The translations under genes and the position numbers were made by a program. 54,069 nucleotides of DNA from Deltaproteobacteria bacterium Ga0077539 (GTDB lineage Bacteria; Myxococcota_A; Polyangia; Polyangiales; Ga0077539): NCBI GenBank assembly GCA_001465015.1, contig LNEO01000192.1, positions 1 to 54,069 of the forward strand, read 5' to 3'. Every line of letters begins with the position of its first letter. The first letter of the stretch is position 1. The notes under the pieces were generated by a model. It was not told the DNA's origin, did no database searches, and worked only from the letters and a program-made list of their open reading frames with translations. Shown here piece after piece: positions 26,029 through 35,239 of this stretch.

Positions 26029-27797
26029 CGCGCGTCCTGCGCCGTCGTCTCGGTCGAGGCCGCTCGCTTGGGGATCGGCTCGGCTGTCCACGGGATGACC
26101 GCGACCCTGGGCGAGAGCGAAGCGACCTCGCGATGAAACTTCTCTTCAGCCGCGCGGCGACGAACGAGCACGGGGTCCGTCACCGCGAGCGACGCGAGGC
26201 TGCCGTTGATCACCCACGCGAACGGACGAATCTCTGCCCGAAGCAAGTCCCGCTGGAGCGCCGCGGCTTCGTGCACCGGCGTGGCCTCGGGCAACGTGAC
26301 GATGAGCACCTTCGCGTAGCGCGCGTCGCGAAGCCGCGGCAACAGTCGCCGCACTTCTTCGGGCGCGCTGCCCGCGGTCCTCAGCACCTCGCGGTGATAG
26401 GACTCCGCCGCGTCGAGCAGCAACAGCGTGTGCCCCGTCGGCGCCGTGTCGATCACGACGATCTCTCGCTCGCCCTCGTCGACGATCCGAGCGAACGCGC
26501 GAAACACCGCGATTTCTTCGGTGCACGGGCTTCGAAGGTCCTCTTCGAGCAGCGCTCGTCCGGCGGCGTCGAGCCCTGCCCCCGCCGTGCGAAGCACCTC
26601 GTCGGAGTAAGCCCTGGTCTCGATCGCCGGGTCGATGCGGCTTACTCGAACGCCCTCGCGCGCGCCTCCCAGCGCCTCGGCCACATGCGCAGCGGGATCC
26701 GTGGTGGTGAGGTGCACTTTGTGTCCGCGGCGCGCGAGCGCGAGCGCGACGTTGACGGCGACGGTCGTCTTTCCGACGCCGCCCTTGCCCATGGTCATGA
26801 TGACGCCGCGCCCGCCCGACGCGAGCGAATCGACCAGCGCTTCGAGGGTGTCGATCGTCGCTGACGGAGCATGCTCGCCGCCGCGCGCCTCGCCCGACGC
26901 GAGCGTCGCTCGGGCCTGCTCCGACAGCAACGCTCGGAGCGCCGCGACTCCCACGAGGCCAAATGGCAAGAGCGGAAGCTCCCTGCGATCGAGCGCGCCG
27001 AGCCCATCGGGCATCGCTTCGAGCGCCGTCGTGGCCCGCCGCTCCATCGCTGTCGCGATGGGGTCACGCAGGTCCGTCGCGCGAAACACGCCGTTGATCA
27101 CCAGCTCGTGCCGCGTGACGCCGAGCGAGACGAGCTCGCCGCGCGTGCGCTCTGCCTCGCGCAGCGCAGCGCCTTCGGCGCGCGAGACGAGCACCACTGC
27201 CGTCCGTTCGCGATCGATCAGCGCCGCGCGCGAGCCCTCGTACAGCGCTTGCTGCGCCTTCAGCCCCGCGAGCGGACCGAGGCACGAGGTCGAGCCTGCG
27301 TTGGTCGAGAGAAAGTCCGACCACGCCGCCGGCAGCTCGAGCAGCCGCAGCGTGTGCCCTGTGGGCGCCGTGTCGAACACGACGTGATCGAACTCTGCCG
27401 TCGCTCGCGCGTCGCCGAGCAGCTTCGAAAACTCGTCGAACGCCGCGATCTCGACGGTGCACGCGCCGGAGAGCTGCTCTTCGATGCTGCGAATCGCCGC
27501 GGCGGGAAGCACGCCTCGATACGGTCCCACCACTCGCTCGCGATAAGCCTTCGCCGCGGCCTCCGGGTCGATGTTGAGCGCGAAGAGCCCCGGTACGCCC
27601 TCGACGGCGCGGGGCTCTGCAGAGAGGGGCGTCTCGAGGACCTCGTCGAGGTTGGACGCGGGATCGGTGCTGACGAGCAGCACGCGCGCCCCTCGATCCG
27701 CGAGCGAAATCGCTGTCGCGCACGCGACGCTGGTCTTGCCTACGCCCCCCTTGCCAGTGAAGAACAGGTTGCGCGGCGCGCGATCGAGCCATTGCAT
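26025..27797 (-). CDS. arsA: Arsenite-stimulated efflux ATPase
   Basis: 590 aa from ATG 27797; the frame upstream runs through arsD and is not coding. Two homologous ATPase halves, each with a deviant P-loop GKGGVGKT (15-22 and 337-344), and two DTAPTGHT signal sequences (142-149 and in the second half). The As(III)-sensing Cys residues stand where E. coli ArsA has them: C113 (SGACTVEI), C172 (TSCLGP) and C425 (SPCTEEI). It is the cytosolic motor that docks on the efflux pump. Start and stop are coupled: 11 bp after arsD, 4-bp overlap with acr3. Confidence 0.95.
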   Translation of the reverse strand: MQWLDRAPRNLFFTGKGGVGKTSVACATAISLADRGARVLLVSTDPASNLDEVLETPLSAEPRAVEGVPGLFALNIDPEAAAKAYRERVVGPYRGVLPAAAIRSIEEQLSGACTVEIAAFDEFSKLLGDARATAEFDHVVFDTAPTGHTLRLLELPAAWSDFLSTNAGSTSCLGPLAGLKAQQALYEGSRAALIDRERTAVVLVSRAEGAALREAERTRGELVSLGVTRHELVINGVFRATDLRDPIATAMERRATTALEAMPDGLGALDRRELPLLPFGLVGVAALRALLSEQARATLASGEARGGEHAPSATIDTLEALVDSLASGGRGVIMTMGKGGVGKTTVAVNVALALARRGHKVHLTTTDPAAHVAEALGGAREGVRVSRIDPAIETRAYSDEVLRTAGAGLDAAGRALLEEDLRSPCTEEIAVFRAFARIVDEGEREIVVIDTAPTGHTLLLLDAAESYHREVLRTAGSAPEEVRRLLPRLRDARYAKVLIVTLPEATPVHEAAALQRDLLRAEIRPFAWVINGSLASLAVTDPVLVRRRAAEEKFHREVASLSPRVAVIPWTAEPIPKRAASTETTAQDAR

Positions 27798-27808
27798 CAG
27801 CGTGGCTT

Positions 27809-28177
27809 TCAGCAGCAGCCAGACTTTGGATCGCAGCTCGTCGCGGTCGGAGCGACCAGGTTGAGCTTCTTGATCACCACCCCAGCGAGCGCCGCGAGCG
27901 TGTCCCTGGTGGGGTATGCGCCCTCGACGGCGATGCGATCGTCGACGAGCACGAGCGGCAAGACCTCCGTTCCGCGCGCGAGCGCCTCGCGCACCAGAGC
28001 GTTCTCGGCGAAGGCCGCGGGCTGCTGCGAGAGGTTGTAGCGCTCGACCGTGACGCCCTGCTTCTGCAGCCACTCGACGTCCGCGGAGAAGCGCGCGAGC
28101 TCGGGGTCGATGCTCGGACCGCAGACGCCGGTGGAGCAGCACATCGCTGGATCGAAGACGCGGATCGTGACGGACAT
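27809..28177 (-). CDS. arsD: Arsenic metallochaperone
   Basis: 122 aa from ATG 28177. ArsD thioredoxin-like chaperone handing As(III) to ArsA. Functional Cys are C13, C14 and C19 in PAMCCSTGVCG, equivalent to the canonical C12/C13/C18. The C-terminus carries an extra vicinal pair (CDPKSGCC), also seen in E. coli ArsD. DVEWLQKQGVTVERYNL and AFAENALVREALARGTEVLPL are further family features. The longer frame to 28246 lacks conservation. It is preceded by a second ArsR-type operator with an embedded -10 element. Confidence 0.95.
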   Translation of the reverse strand: MSVTIRVFDPAMCCSTGVCGPSIDPELARFSADVEWLQKQGVTVERYNLSQQPAAFAENALVREALARGTEVLPLVLVDDRIAVEGAYPTRDTLAALAGVVIKKLNLVAPTATSCDPKSGCC

Positions 28178-28214
28178 GGGCTCTTCTTTCTCTTGGAGGA
28201 CGATACGAACGATG

Positions 28215-28230
28215 ATCGTAAATCGACGAT
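28215..28230. promoter_or_regulatory. Second ArsR-type operator, upstream of arsD
   Basis: ATCGT-AAATCG-ACGAT: the same half-sites and the same 6-bp spacing as the operator at arsR. It overlaps the arsR stop codon and lies 38-53 nt before the arsD start. On the minus strand it contains TACGAT, a fair -10 hexamer, so it may control an internal promoter for arsD-arsA-acr3-arsC. An overlapping short palindrome, ACGAT-G-ATCGT, is at 28209-28219. Confidence 0.6.
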
Positions 28231-28577
28231 TAAATCGCTGCGACAAGCGCGCGCAGTCGCTTCATCGCGCGCGGCTCGATGCAGTAACAGACCCGAGGTC
28301 CGTCGACCTCGCCGCGGATCAGCCCCGCGTCCTTCAGGACCTTCAGGTGCTGCGAGACCGTGGACTGGGCGAGCGGAAGTTCGTCGACGATATCTCCACA
28401 AATGCACGAGTTTTTGCGGAGAATCAGCCGGAGGATCTTCACGCGCGCCGGATGTCCGATCGCCTTGGCGAGCGTCGCGAGCTCCTCGTCGGCCTCGTCT
28501 CCCTCGACCGGCCGCAGGTCGGGACCGTCGAGCGGAGGCGGGCAACATGCCTCGGCGCGTCCTTCCGATGACTTCAT
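28230..28577 (-). CDS. arsR: ArsR-family arsenite-responsive repressor
   Basis: 115 aa. Winged helix-turn-helix repressor. The As(III) site is the Cys pair C58/C60 ([12 protein letters not shown], matching the classical ELCVCDL helix). Recognition helix [18 protein letters not shown]. Additional Cys pairs at C11/C12 and C97/C99 could add ligands. The ATG lies inside the left arm of its own operator, and the -10 hexamer is the operator centre, so binding would block its own transcription; the mRNA would be leaderless. First gene of the ars operon. Confidence 0.93.
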   Translation of the reverse strand: MKSSEGRAEACCPPPLDGPDLRPVEGDEADEELATLAKAIGHPARVKILRLILRKNSCICGDIVDELPLAQSTVSQHLKVLKDAGLIRGEVDGPRVCYCIEPRAMKRLRALVAAI

Positions 28578-28593
28578 CGTAATATAACGATGA
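28574..28593. promoter_or_regulatory. ArsR operator overlapping the arsR start
   Basis: Perfect inverted repeat TCATCGT-AATATA-ACGATGA. Read on the minus strand the spacer is TATATT, a strong -10 element, and the left arm contains the arsR ATG. Operator, promoter and start codon are thus superimposed. Confidence 0.7.
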
Positions 28594-28655
28594 CATGGCG
28601 TTCGTCGGTCGTCCAGCGCGAAGACGCCCGAGCGCGCGGGGCTGGCCGGGCATCG

Positions 28656-29801
28656 CTACGCTGGGTTCGCGCCGAGTTCGACCCGCGTCTTGACGAGATA
28701 CCGCCCGCCTTCTTCGCTCTGAAGCCACGCGAGGAGCCGCTCGCGCACCGCGCAGCGCAGGTCCCAGAGCGCGGCGCCGTCCTTCGCGGAAACCGAAGCG
28801 CGCAGCTCGACCGAGCGCTCGTCGATGTTGGTGACGACGAGCCCTTTGCTGCCGCGATCCCACAGCGGCTCTTGCTCGAGGATCGCGTCGAGCGCCGCGC
28901 GGACACGGGCGACCGGCACCGTCGGATCTGCGCGAACAAAGACCGTCCCGACGAGCTCGGGCGTGCTGCGCGTCCAGTTCTGCACGGGCTGCTCGAGAAA
29001 CTTCGTCACCGGGATCACCAGCCGCCGCTTGTCCCACACGCGCAAGACGACGTACGTAAGCGTGATCTCTTCGATCTGCCCCCACTCGCCCTCGAAGATG
29101 ACCGTGTCGCCCAGGCGAATCGGCTGCGTCAGGGAGAGCTGAATGCCCACGAGCAGAGAAGAGATCGAGCGCTGCGCGGCGATGCCGAGGACCATGCCGA
29201 GCACGCCAGCCGACGCGAGCAACGAGACGCCGACGTTGCGCACGACGTCGAACTGCAAGAGCGCGAAGCAGAGCGCGAGGAAGCCCACGATGATCGACGC
29301 GACTCGCTGCAGCATACGCACCTGCGTGCTGAGCGCCCGCCGACGAAGTGACTCTTCGTGATCCTCGTCGGGATCCGCCTCGCGCTTCTCGAACAACGCC
29401 GCCGAAAACGCGATCGTCCGCAAGAGGAGCCACGTCGCGGCCACGATGAACGCGACGACGACGAGCTTCTCGATCATGGCGTACCAGCTCGCTGGAAGAT
29501 CGATCGTCACGTAGAGCGCCCGAGAGAGGGCGGCCGTCGCTGCGAGCCGCGAAGGTTCAGGAAGCGCCGCAACGAGCTCGTCGTCCCACCGAACGTCCGT
29601 ACGGCGGACCAGCTTCGCGAGCACTGCGGCGAACAGTCGCGTCGCGTACTTCGAGAGCAGCCACGCTACGAGCGTCGCGACGACGAGCGCGCCCCACTGC
29701 CACAACGACAGATCTCCGAGCGCCGAGCGCCCCGCTGCGCGTGCGATCTTCGTCCACCAATCAGCGAGCAATCCCATGAGCGTTGCGGCGAGTTGTCGCA
29801 C
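28656..29801 (-). CDS. MscS-family mechanosensitive channel
   Basis: 381 aa. Small-conductance mechanosensitive channel homologue with four predicted helices before the pore helix (LLASAGVLGMVLGIAAQRSISSL region, residues about 195-225), the beta-domain starting GIQLSLTQPIRLGDTVIFEGEWGQIEEI, and a C-terminal alpha/beta domain. It releases solutes under hypo-osmotic stress. Four helices put it with the YnaI/MSL-like, slightly enlarged forms rather than the three-helix E. coli MscS. It ends 78 bp before arsR on the same strand; the ArsR operator lies between, so it is a separate unit. Confidence 0.92.
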   Translation of the reverse strand: MRQLAATLMGLLADWWTKIARAAGRSALGDLSLWQWGALVVATLVAWLLSKYATRLFAAVLAKLVRRTDVRWDDELVAALPEPSRLAATAALSRALYVTIDLPASWYAMIEKLVVVAFIVAATWLLLRTIAFSAALFEKREADPDEDHEESLRRRALSTQVRMLQRVASIIVGFLALCFALLQFDVVRNVGVSLLASAGVLGMVLGIAAQRSISSLLVGIQLSLTQPIRLGDTVIFEGEWGQIEEITLTYVVLRVWDKRRLVIPVTKFLEQPVQNWTRSTPELVGTVFVRADPTVPVARVRAALDAILEQEPLWDRGSKGLVVTNIDERSVELRASVSAKDGAALWDLRCAVRERLLAWLQSEEGGRYLVKTRVELGANPA

Positions 29802-29825
29802 GAACGCTGGTGGCGCGCATCGCGC

Positions 29826-30518
29826 TCAGCGCGCGGGGCACGGCGCGCGGCGGTGCGCAGCGATCGCGCGATCGCGATACGCGCGCGCCGCGGCGAGCCA
29901 CGGCTCTGGCATCGCTGCTTCGCTCACGAACTCCATCGACTCGAGCGTGGGCGATCCTGCATCGCCGGCGACCACGAAGGTGAAGTGTCTGGCTTCTTCG
30001 TACTCCATCCCTGGAATAACGCAGGAGCTCGCGTCACACACGATGTCTTGCCCTGCGTCTGCGCGCGCGAGCGCGGCGGTGAGCATCTGGCGCAGCGCGG
30101 CGGCGCGTCGTCCGAACGTCGCCGGGCATACGCGCTCGTTTTCGCGTCGCTGGCGGCCTCGACCGCTCGGCGGCGCCTCGAGGTAGTGAACGACCGTGAG
30201 CCCGCGTGTAGGCGAGATCCCGGCCAGAAAGGCGTCGTCGCTCGCGGCCATCGCACGAAGCCTCGTAGCCAGCGGCGAGGGAGGCTCTGTCGCCGTCGCA
30301 TCCGCGGAGGCCGCTGCGTCCTGCGCGGACGGCGCGCTCGCGTCGTCGGTCGAGACGCTCGGCGACGCTCCCGCGACGTCATCGTTGGACGCTCCAGTGT
30401 TGGCCGTCACCAACGTATTGGAGTTTTGCTCGACGGTGGGGCTCGACGGTCGGCACGCTGTTGTGGACGCGAGACACGAGAGGAGCCAGAGCGCCCTGAC
30501 GCGCTGCGATGAATTCAT
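29826..30518 (-). CDS. Hypothetical lipoprotein downstream of eda
   Basis: 230 aa from ATG 30518, which overlaps the eda stop by 4 bp (ATGA), so it is likely translated from the same mRNA. Signal MNSSQRVRALWLLSCLASTTAC with lipobox STTAC, then a long Ser/Ala/Asp/Thr linker (to about 85). The C-terminal half (about 90-230) has three Cys (VCPATF, IVCDASSCVIPG) and no known motif. Possibly a periplasmic binding or quality-control protein. The link to sugar-acid catabolism is positional only. Confidence 0.65.
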   Translation of the reverse strand: MNSSQRVRALWLLSCLASTTACRPSSPTVEQNSNTLVTANTGASNDDVAGASPSVSTDDASAPSAQDAAASADATATEPPSPLATRLRAMAASDDAFLAGISPTRGLTVVHYLEAPPSGRGRQRRENERVCPATFGRRAAALRQMLTAALARADAGQDIVCDASSCVIPGMEYEEARHFTFVVAGDAGSPTLESMEFVSEAAMPEPWLAAARAYRDRAIAAHRRAPCPAR

Positions 30519-31165
30519 GGGTTGGGCTTTGATAGCAGAAACGCCCTCGAGTACTGCGTCGATTCCTTCGCGAGCTTCGTGATGCGAGTCCAGTCGCCGC
30601 TGCGCACCGCGTCGCCGGGCGTGAGCCACGAGCCGCCGACGACGGCGACGTTGGGCAGCGCGAGGTAATCTGGAGCGGATTGCGCGGTGATTCCCCCGGT
30701 GGGGCAGAAGACCGTGCCTCGAAACGGGCTCGCGAACGCCTTCAACAGCTCGACGCCGCCCACGACCGACGCAGGAAACAGCTTCACGAACGAGAAGCCC
30801 ATCTCGCCGGCCATCATGAGCTCGCTCGCCGTCGAGACGCCGGGCAAAAGAGGCAACGCGAGCTCTTCGCACGCTTTCGCGACGCGCTCGGTGAGCCCTG
30901 GGCTCACGGCGAAGCGCGCTCCGGCGGCGCTTGCTGCCCGCGCTTCGTCGCTCGTCCGAACGGTCCCTGCGCCGACGATCGCCTCGGGCGCGTGTTTGGC
31001 GATCGCCTCGATGCACGCGAGCGCCGCGCTGGTGCGCAGCGTCACTTCGAGCACGCGAACGCCCCCCGCGACGAGCGCCAGCGCGAGCGGCACCGCTCGC
31101 TCGACGTCGTCGATCACGATGACGGGAATGACTGGGCCAAGCGCCGCGAGCTCGAGGGTCTTCAT
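30515..31165 (-). CDS. eda: KDPG aldolase
   Basis: 216 aa from the second in-frame ATG (31165); the first one (31180) lies inside a TATGCT -10-like element. Class I aldolase splitting 2-keto-3-deoxy-6-phosphogluconate into pyruvate and glyceraldehyde-3-phosphate. E40 and R44 in VLEVTLRT, the Schiff-base K128 in FVKLFPAS and the phosphate-binding PTGGI are all present. It lies 33 bp after edd, completing the Entner-Doudoroff steps. Confidence 0.93.
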   Translation of the reverse strand: MKTLELAALGPVIPVIVIDDVERAVPLALALVAGGVRVLEVTLRTSAALACIEAIAKHAPEAIVGAGTVRTSDEARAASAAGARFAVSPGLTERVAKACEELALPLLPGVSTASELMMAGEMGFSFVKLFPASVVGGVELLKAFASPFRGTVFCPTGGITAQSAPDYLALPNVAVVGGSWLTPGDAVRSGDWTRITKLAKESTQYSRAFLLSKPNP

Positions 31166-31198
31166 CACGCGGCCGAGCATATACCGATCGCGCTCGCT

Positions 31199-33013
31199 CT
31201 ATCGCCAGGTGATCGCGCCTTCTTCTGCGCTCGTCACGTTGCGGCGCATCCCCGCGAAGAGCTCGCGCCCGAAGCCGCTCTCGTGCTCGGTCTTTCGCTC
31301 GTCGCTGCGCTCTGCGGCGACCCGCTGAGACAGCACGCCCTCGTCGACGCAGAGCTCGAGCACCCCTCGGTGGGCGTCGATTCGAATCACGTCGCCGTCG
31401 CGAACGCGCGCGAGCATTCCGCCGTTGAGCGCCTCGGGGCTCGTGTGAATCGCCGCGGGGACCTTGCCGGACGCGCCGCTCATTCGCCCGTCGGTCACGA
31501 GCGCCACGCGAAACCCCTTCGATTGCAGCACCGACAGCGACGGGGTGAGCTTGTGCAGCTCGGGCATCCCGTTGGCCGCGGGGCCCTGAAAGCGCACCAC
31601 CGCGACGAAGTCTCGCTCGAGCTCGCCCCGTTCGAACGCCTTGGTGAGCTCCATCTGCGCGTCGAACACGATCGCGGGCGCCTCGATCACCCATCGGTCT
31701 TCGGGGACCGCGCTGACCTTCATCACGGCCCGCCCGAGGTTGCCCTCGAGCAGGACCATTCCTCCGGTGGCGCTGAACGGCGCGCTGGCGCTGCGTAGGA
31801 CGCGCTCGTCGCCGCTCTTTTCGCCGACCCATGTCCACGCGAGCGAGCCGTCTCGCTCGAGCGCTGGAGTTCGACACTGCGACGCGAGGCTGTCGCCCTG
31901 CACCGTGCGCACGTCACCGTGAACGAGCCCTTCGTCGAGCAGCGTGCGAAGCACGAACGCTGGGCCGCCCGCGCGCTCGAAGTCGTTTACGTCCGCTTCT
32001 CCGTTGGGGTACACGCGCGCCACCAGCGGAACGGCCTTCGAGAGCGCGTCGAAGTCGCTCCAGTCGATGATGATCCCCGCGGCGCGCGCGACGGCGACCC
32101 AATGAATCAAGTGGTTCGTCGATCCGCCGGTCGCGAGCAAGGCCACCATCGCGTTGACGATGCATCGCTCATCGACGATCGCGCCGATTTGCGCCGCGGG
32201 ATCGCCGCGCAGCGCGAGCACCGCGCGCAGCGCCGCCCGCGTGAGCGGCTCGCGCCGAGGGTCGTTGGGATGCACGAACGCCGCGCCCGCGAGGTGCAAC
32301 CCCATCGCTTCGAGGAGCATCTGGTTGGAGTTCGCGGTCCCGTAGAACGTGCACGTCCCGGCGCCGTGATACGCGGCCATCTCCGCGTTCATGAGCGCGT
32401 CGCGACCGACGAGGCCCTTGGCGTGCTCCTCGCGCACCTTGGCCTTCTCGCTGTTCGACAAGCCCGACGCCATCGGACCGGCGGGGATGAAGATCGTCGG
32501 CAGGTGCCCGAAGTGCAGCGCGCCGATGAGCATTCCGGGCACGATCTTGTCGCAGATGCCCAACATCAGCGCCGCGTCGAACACGTCGTGGCTGAGCGCG
32601 ATCGCCGTGCTCATCGCGATCGTGTCGCGAGAGAACAAGCTGAGCTCCATCCCTGGATAGCCCTGCGTGACGCCGTCGCACATCGCGGCGACGCCACCTG
32701 CCACCTGCGCGCTCGCCCCGCACTTCTGCGCTTCGTCGCGCAAGATGGCCGGGTAGCCCTCGTAGGGGTGGTGCGCCGACAACACGTCGTTGAACGCCGT
32801 AACGACGCCGACGTTGGGCGCGCGCTCGTCGAGCACCGCGAGCCGCTGCTTCTCGGGCAAGGTCGCCAGCGCGTGCGCGACGTTGGCGCAGCCCATTCGC
32901 TGGGGGCCGAGCCTTCGCGCGGCGACCTTCGCGATCTTCGCGAGGTACTCCGCTCGCTCGGTCTTGCTTCGTGCGCGGATGCGATCCGTGATGAGTGAAA
33001 TCGTGTCCTTCAT
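31199..33013 (-). CDS. edd: 6-Phosphogluconate dehydratase
   Basis: 604 aa from ATG 33013. Fe-S dehydratase of the IlvD/Edd family. Signatures [19 protein letters not shown] and [15 protein letters not shown] contain cluster-binding Cys; [16 protein letters not shown] [14 protein letters not shown] and [18 protein letters not shown] are also present. Edd is distinguished from IlvD by the CDGVTQG and [18 protein letters not shown] segments and by length. It converts 6-phosphogluconate to KDPG. It is directly followed by eda and preceded by the M81-family gene 16 bp away. Confidence 0.95.
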   Translation of the reverse strand: MKDTISLITDRIRARSKTERAEYLAKIAKVAARRLGPQRMGCANVAHALATLPEKQRLAVLDERAPNVGVVTAFNDVLSAHHPYEGYPAILRDEAQKCGASAQVAGGVAAMCDGVTQGYPGMELSLFSRDTIAMSTAIALSHDVFDAALMLGICDKIVPGMLIGALHFGHLPTIFIPAGPMASGLSNSEKAKVREEHAKGLVGRDALMNAEMAAYHGAGTCTFYGTANSNQMLLEAMGLHLAGAAFVHPNDPRREPLTRAALRAVLALRGDPAAQIGAIVDERCIVNAMVALLATGGSTNHLIHWVAVARAAGIIIDWSDFDALSKAVPLVARVYPNGEADVNDFERAGGPAFVLRTLLDEGLVHGDVRTVQGDSLASQCRTPALERDGSLAWTWVGEKSGDERVLRSASAPFSATGGMVLLEGNLGRAVMKVSAVPEDRWVIEAPAIVFDAQMELTKAFERGELERDFVAVVRFQGPAANGMPELHKLTPSLSVLQSKGFRVALVTDGRMSGASGKVPAAIHTSPEALNGGMLARVRDGDVIRIDAHRGVLELCVDEGVLSQRVAAERSDERKTEHESGFGRELFAGMRRNVTSAEEGAITWR

Positions 33014-33029
33014 GTCGTTGCGGCGGCCA

Positions 33030-34568
33030 TCATAGCCGCAGCTCTCGGTCGAGTTTGCGCCAGTCACCGATCCTCGTGGTCGGATGAACAGCGGTCTTGT
33101 ACGTGCGACCGAGCACGCGACCGAAGCTCGTCGCGCCGTCGCTCACGACGGGAAGGTGCTGAAACGACGTCGCGGCGTAGAAGATCCGATAGTGAAAGAA
33201 GTTTTTCTGCACGATCACGTCGGCGTCCCGCGCCTCGAGGCCCACGTCGCGCCAGAATTTCGGGTGAATCGGCAGGGGAGGGCGCTCCATCACGATGATG
33301 GATGACCGACCGACGTCGAGCCTGAGCTTGCGGCCCATGTCGCTCGTCGCGCGCGCGGCCACCGTGGCGTTCAGCGGGACCTCGGGCATCTTGTAGCCTT
33401 CGGTGCCGCGCAGGGTCGCTTGAATCTGTGTGCCGATCGGCGTGTCCCAGTGCGCGTCGAGCAGCGCGGGGTCGTGCACGGCGACGAAGACCTTGAGGCC
33501 GCGGTCGTCTTTGACGACCTCGCGGACGATGTGCGTGTTTCCTCCGGGCGCGCCGGCGCCGACGATGTCGTCGACGTCGACGAACGTGACCGGGCCGAGC
33601 TTGCGCCACGGGCTCGCCTTGGCCTGATCGAGCGCCTCGCCCGGCGAGAGCATCGGCGGAAGCGCTTCGTCGCGCTGGCCCCAGGCGCGCTCGGCGAGCT
33701 CGTCAGCGAGCTTGTTGGCGAGCGCCTCGTCGCCGTCGGTGCACACGTGCGCGGCCCAGCCGAGGTCGGTGGCGCTGGTGTAGGGGTGCACCATGAAGAG
33801 GCTCGCGGAGATCACGCGCGGGTCCTTTTCGAGGTCCTTCATCCAGCGAAACACCGCGCGCATGGGCGCGAGAAAATCGATGGTGACGCCGCCGCCGAGG
33901 ACGAGCGGGAGCTTGCGCCACGCGTGCACGGGCTTGATCTCGCCGCGGAGCAACCGGATCAACCTCGAGCCCGCGCGAAAGCCGGTCGGCGCGAGGTCCC
34001 AGTGGGGGTTGCTTCGATAGGCCACCAGGATGTCGAGCTGATCGACGACGGGCTTCGAGAGGTTGGCGTGCAGGTCGAAGCTCGCGGCGATGCGCGGCTC
34101 CGGGCCGAGGACCTCGCGAAATCGCCGAAGGATCACGGCCTCGGGCATCTCGTTGATTCCTTGGACCTCCATCGAGCCGTGCAGCGCGAGGTACACGCCG
34201 TCCAAAGGACCTGCGGCGCGCAGTCGCGCCAGTTGGTCCTCGAGGATCTTCTCGAACGCTTCTTTGGCGATCGGCCCGCTCGGCACGGCCATGTACGACG
34301 CGAGGGCAACGGTCTCGACGCCGCCCGCGAGGTTGGCCGCTTGAACGAAGCCCGTGAGCTCGGCGTGGGGGAGGTAGCCCTTGAGCTCGCTGCCCTTCAT
34401 GGTCGTGGCCTCCGCGAGCGCGTCGCCTGCGAGAAAGAGGTCGTTCTCGAAGGCGTCGATGCCGGTCACGAGCGGCGAGAACGCGTTGGCCTCGTGAAAG
34501 ATCCTGCCGTACGCGATGCGCAGGGGACGGCCGCCGCGGCCGAGCTTGGGGAGAGAGATCAGACGCAT
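33030..34568 (-). CDS. M81-family (MlrC-like) metallohydrolase
   Basis: 512 aa from ATG 34568; the frame upstream is antisense-like junk. Similar to the DUF1485/MlrC family whose founding member cleaves linear microcystin; most relatives have unknown substrates. Typical segments: RIAYGRIFHEANAFSPLVTG, GVYLALHGSMEVQGINEMPE, SFDLHANLSKPVVDQLDILV and TDLGWAAHVCTDGDEALA, with conserved His/Asp/Glu likely binding Zn, plus DDIVGAGAPGGNTHIV. Its start overlaps the tetR stop by 10 bp, and edd follows at 16 bp. An amide, peptide or lactam hydrolase linked to sugar-acid use is conceivable but unproven. Confidence 0.85.
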   Translation of the reverse strand: MRLISLPKLGRGGRPLRIAYGRIFHEANAFSPLVTGIDAFENDLFLAGDALAEATTMKGSELKGYLPHAELTGFVQAANLAGGVETVALASYMAVPSGPIAKEAFEKILEDQLARLRAAGPLDGVYLALHGSMEVQGINEMPEAVILRRFREVLGPEPRIAASFDLHANLSKPVVDQLDILVAYRSNPHWDLAPTGFRAGSRLIRLLRGEIKPVHAWRKLPLVLGGGVTIDFLAPMRAVFRWMKDLEKDPRVISASLFMVHPYTSATDLGWAAHVCTDGDEALANKLADELAERAWGQRDEALPPMLSPGEALDQAKASPWRKLGPVTFVDVDDIVGAGAPGGNTHIVREVVKDDRGLKVFVAVHDPALLDAHWDTPIGTQIQATLRGTEGYKMPEVPLNATVAARATSDMGRKLRLDVGRSSIIVMERPPLPIHPKFWRDVGLEARDADVIVQKNFFHYRIFYAATSFQHLPVVSDGATSFGRVLGRTYKTAVHPTTRIGDWRKLDRELRL

Positions 34569-35176
34569 TCGGTTCGGCCTCTTTGGCTGTGGGTTTTCAA
34601 CGGGAACAAAAGGTGGCGCCAGAGCGCTTCGTGCACGGGCGCGAGCGCGGCGCGGTCGGTGACGCGCTGAAGGACGAGCCCGTCGGTGACGGCGCGCACG
34701 AGCTGAACGACGGCGTCGGCGTCGCAGGGGGCGACGATTCCGTCGCGAATACCCTGACGGATGCGCTCGGCGTTGCCGCGGCGCGCGCTCTCGAAGACCG
34801 CGGCCGCTCGCTCGACGATCTCGGTGAGCCGCGGGCCCGCGGTCGCCGCGAGCGCTTGCGTAAGAAACACCAGGCGCGCCTCGTGTCCCTCGTGAAACTC
34901 GTGCACGGCGCGCACCTGCGCATAGAGCCGATCGATGGGGTGCGACTCGCGCTCGACCCGCTCGGTGACGAAGCGCCACTGCTCGACGAGCAGCTCTTCG
35001 AGCGCGCACTCGACGATGTGGGACCGCGAGGGAAAGTGATAGAGCAGCGTGGGCCGCTTCACCCCGAGCGCGTCCGCGAGCTGCGCGATCGGGACGTCCA
35101 CGCCGTCGCGCTGGAGCACGGCGACGGCATCCCTCGCCAGGGCCAGGCGTTTTTCGGGTTCGGGCGGGCGCGGCAT
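34559..35176 (-). CDS. TetR/AcrR-family repressor
   Basis: 205 aa. N-terminal helix-turn-helix (about 10-55: PIAQLADALGVKRPTLLYHF) and an all-helical C-terminal ligand domain with no recognised effector. The start is 3 bp from a 39-bp palindrome containing its own promoter, so autoregulation is likely. As first gene of a coupled run (10-bp overlap with the M81 gene, then edd, eda and a lipoprotein), it probably controls the whole unit. The inducer may be a metabolite of the pathway. Confidence 0.9.
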   Translation of the reverse strand: MPRPPEPEKRLALARDAVAVLQRDGVDVPIAQLADALGVKRPTLLYHFPSRSHIVECALEELLVEQWRFVTERVERESHPIDRLYAQVRAVHEFHEGHEARLVFLTQALAATAGPRLTEIVERAAAVFESARRGNAERIRQGIRDGIVAPCDADAVVQLVRAVTDGLVLQRVTDRAALAPVHEALWRHLLFPLKTHSQRGRTECV

Positions 35177-35179
35177 TGC

Positions 35180-35218
35180 TGACGAACTGTCAGATAACAG
35201 TTGTCTGACAGTTCGTCA
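35180..35218. promoter_or_regulatory. 39-bp TetR operator with embedded promoter
   Basis: Perfect 15-bp arms TGACGAACTGTCAGA and TCTGACAGTTCGTCA flank a 9-bp spacer. On the minus strand TTGACG (-35) and TATCTG or TTATCT (-10, spacing 17 or 16) lie within the palindrome, directly in front of the tetR ATG (35176). Length and position match a TetR-family site that excludes RNA polymerase. Confidence 0.8.
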
Positions 35219-35239
35219 ACTAACAATCGACCGCAGCAA

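Noticed and set aside
27798..28142. N-terminal extension of ArsA
   Set aside because: Runs through arsD in another frame; ArsA proteins start close to the first P-loop.
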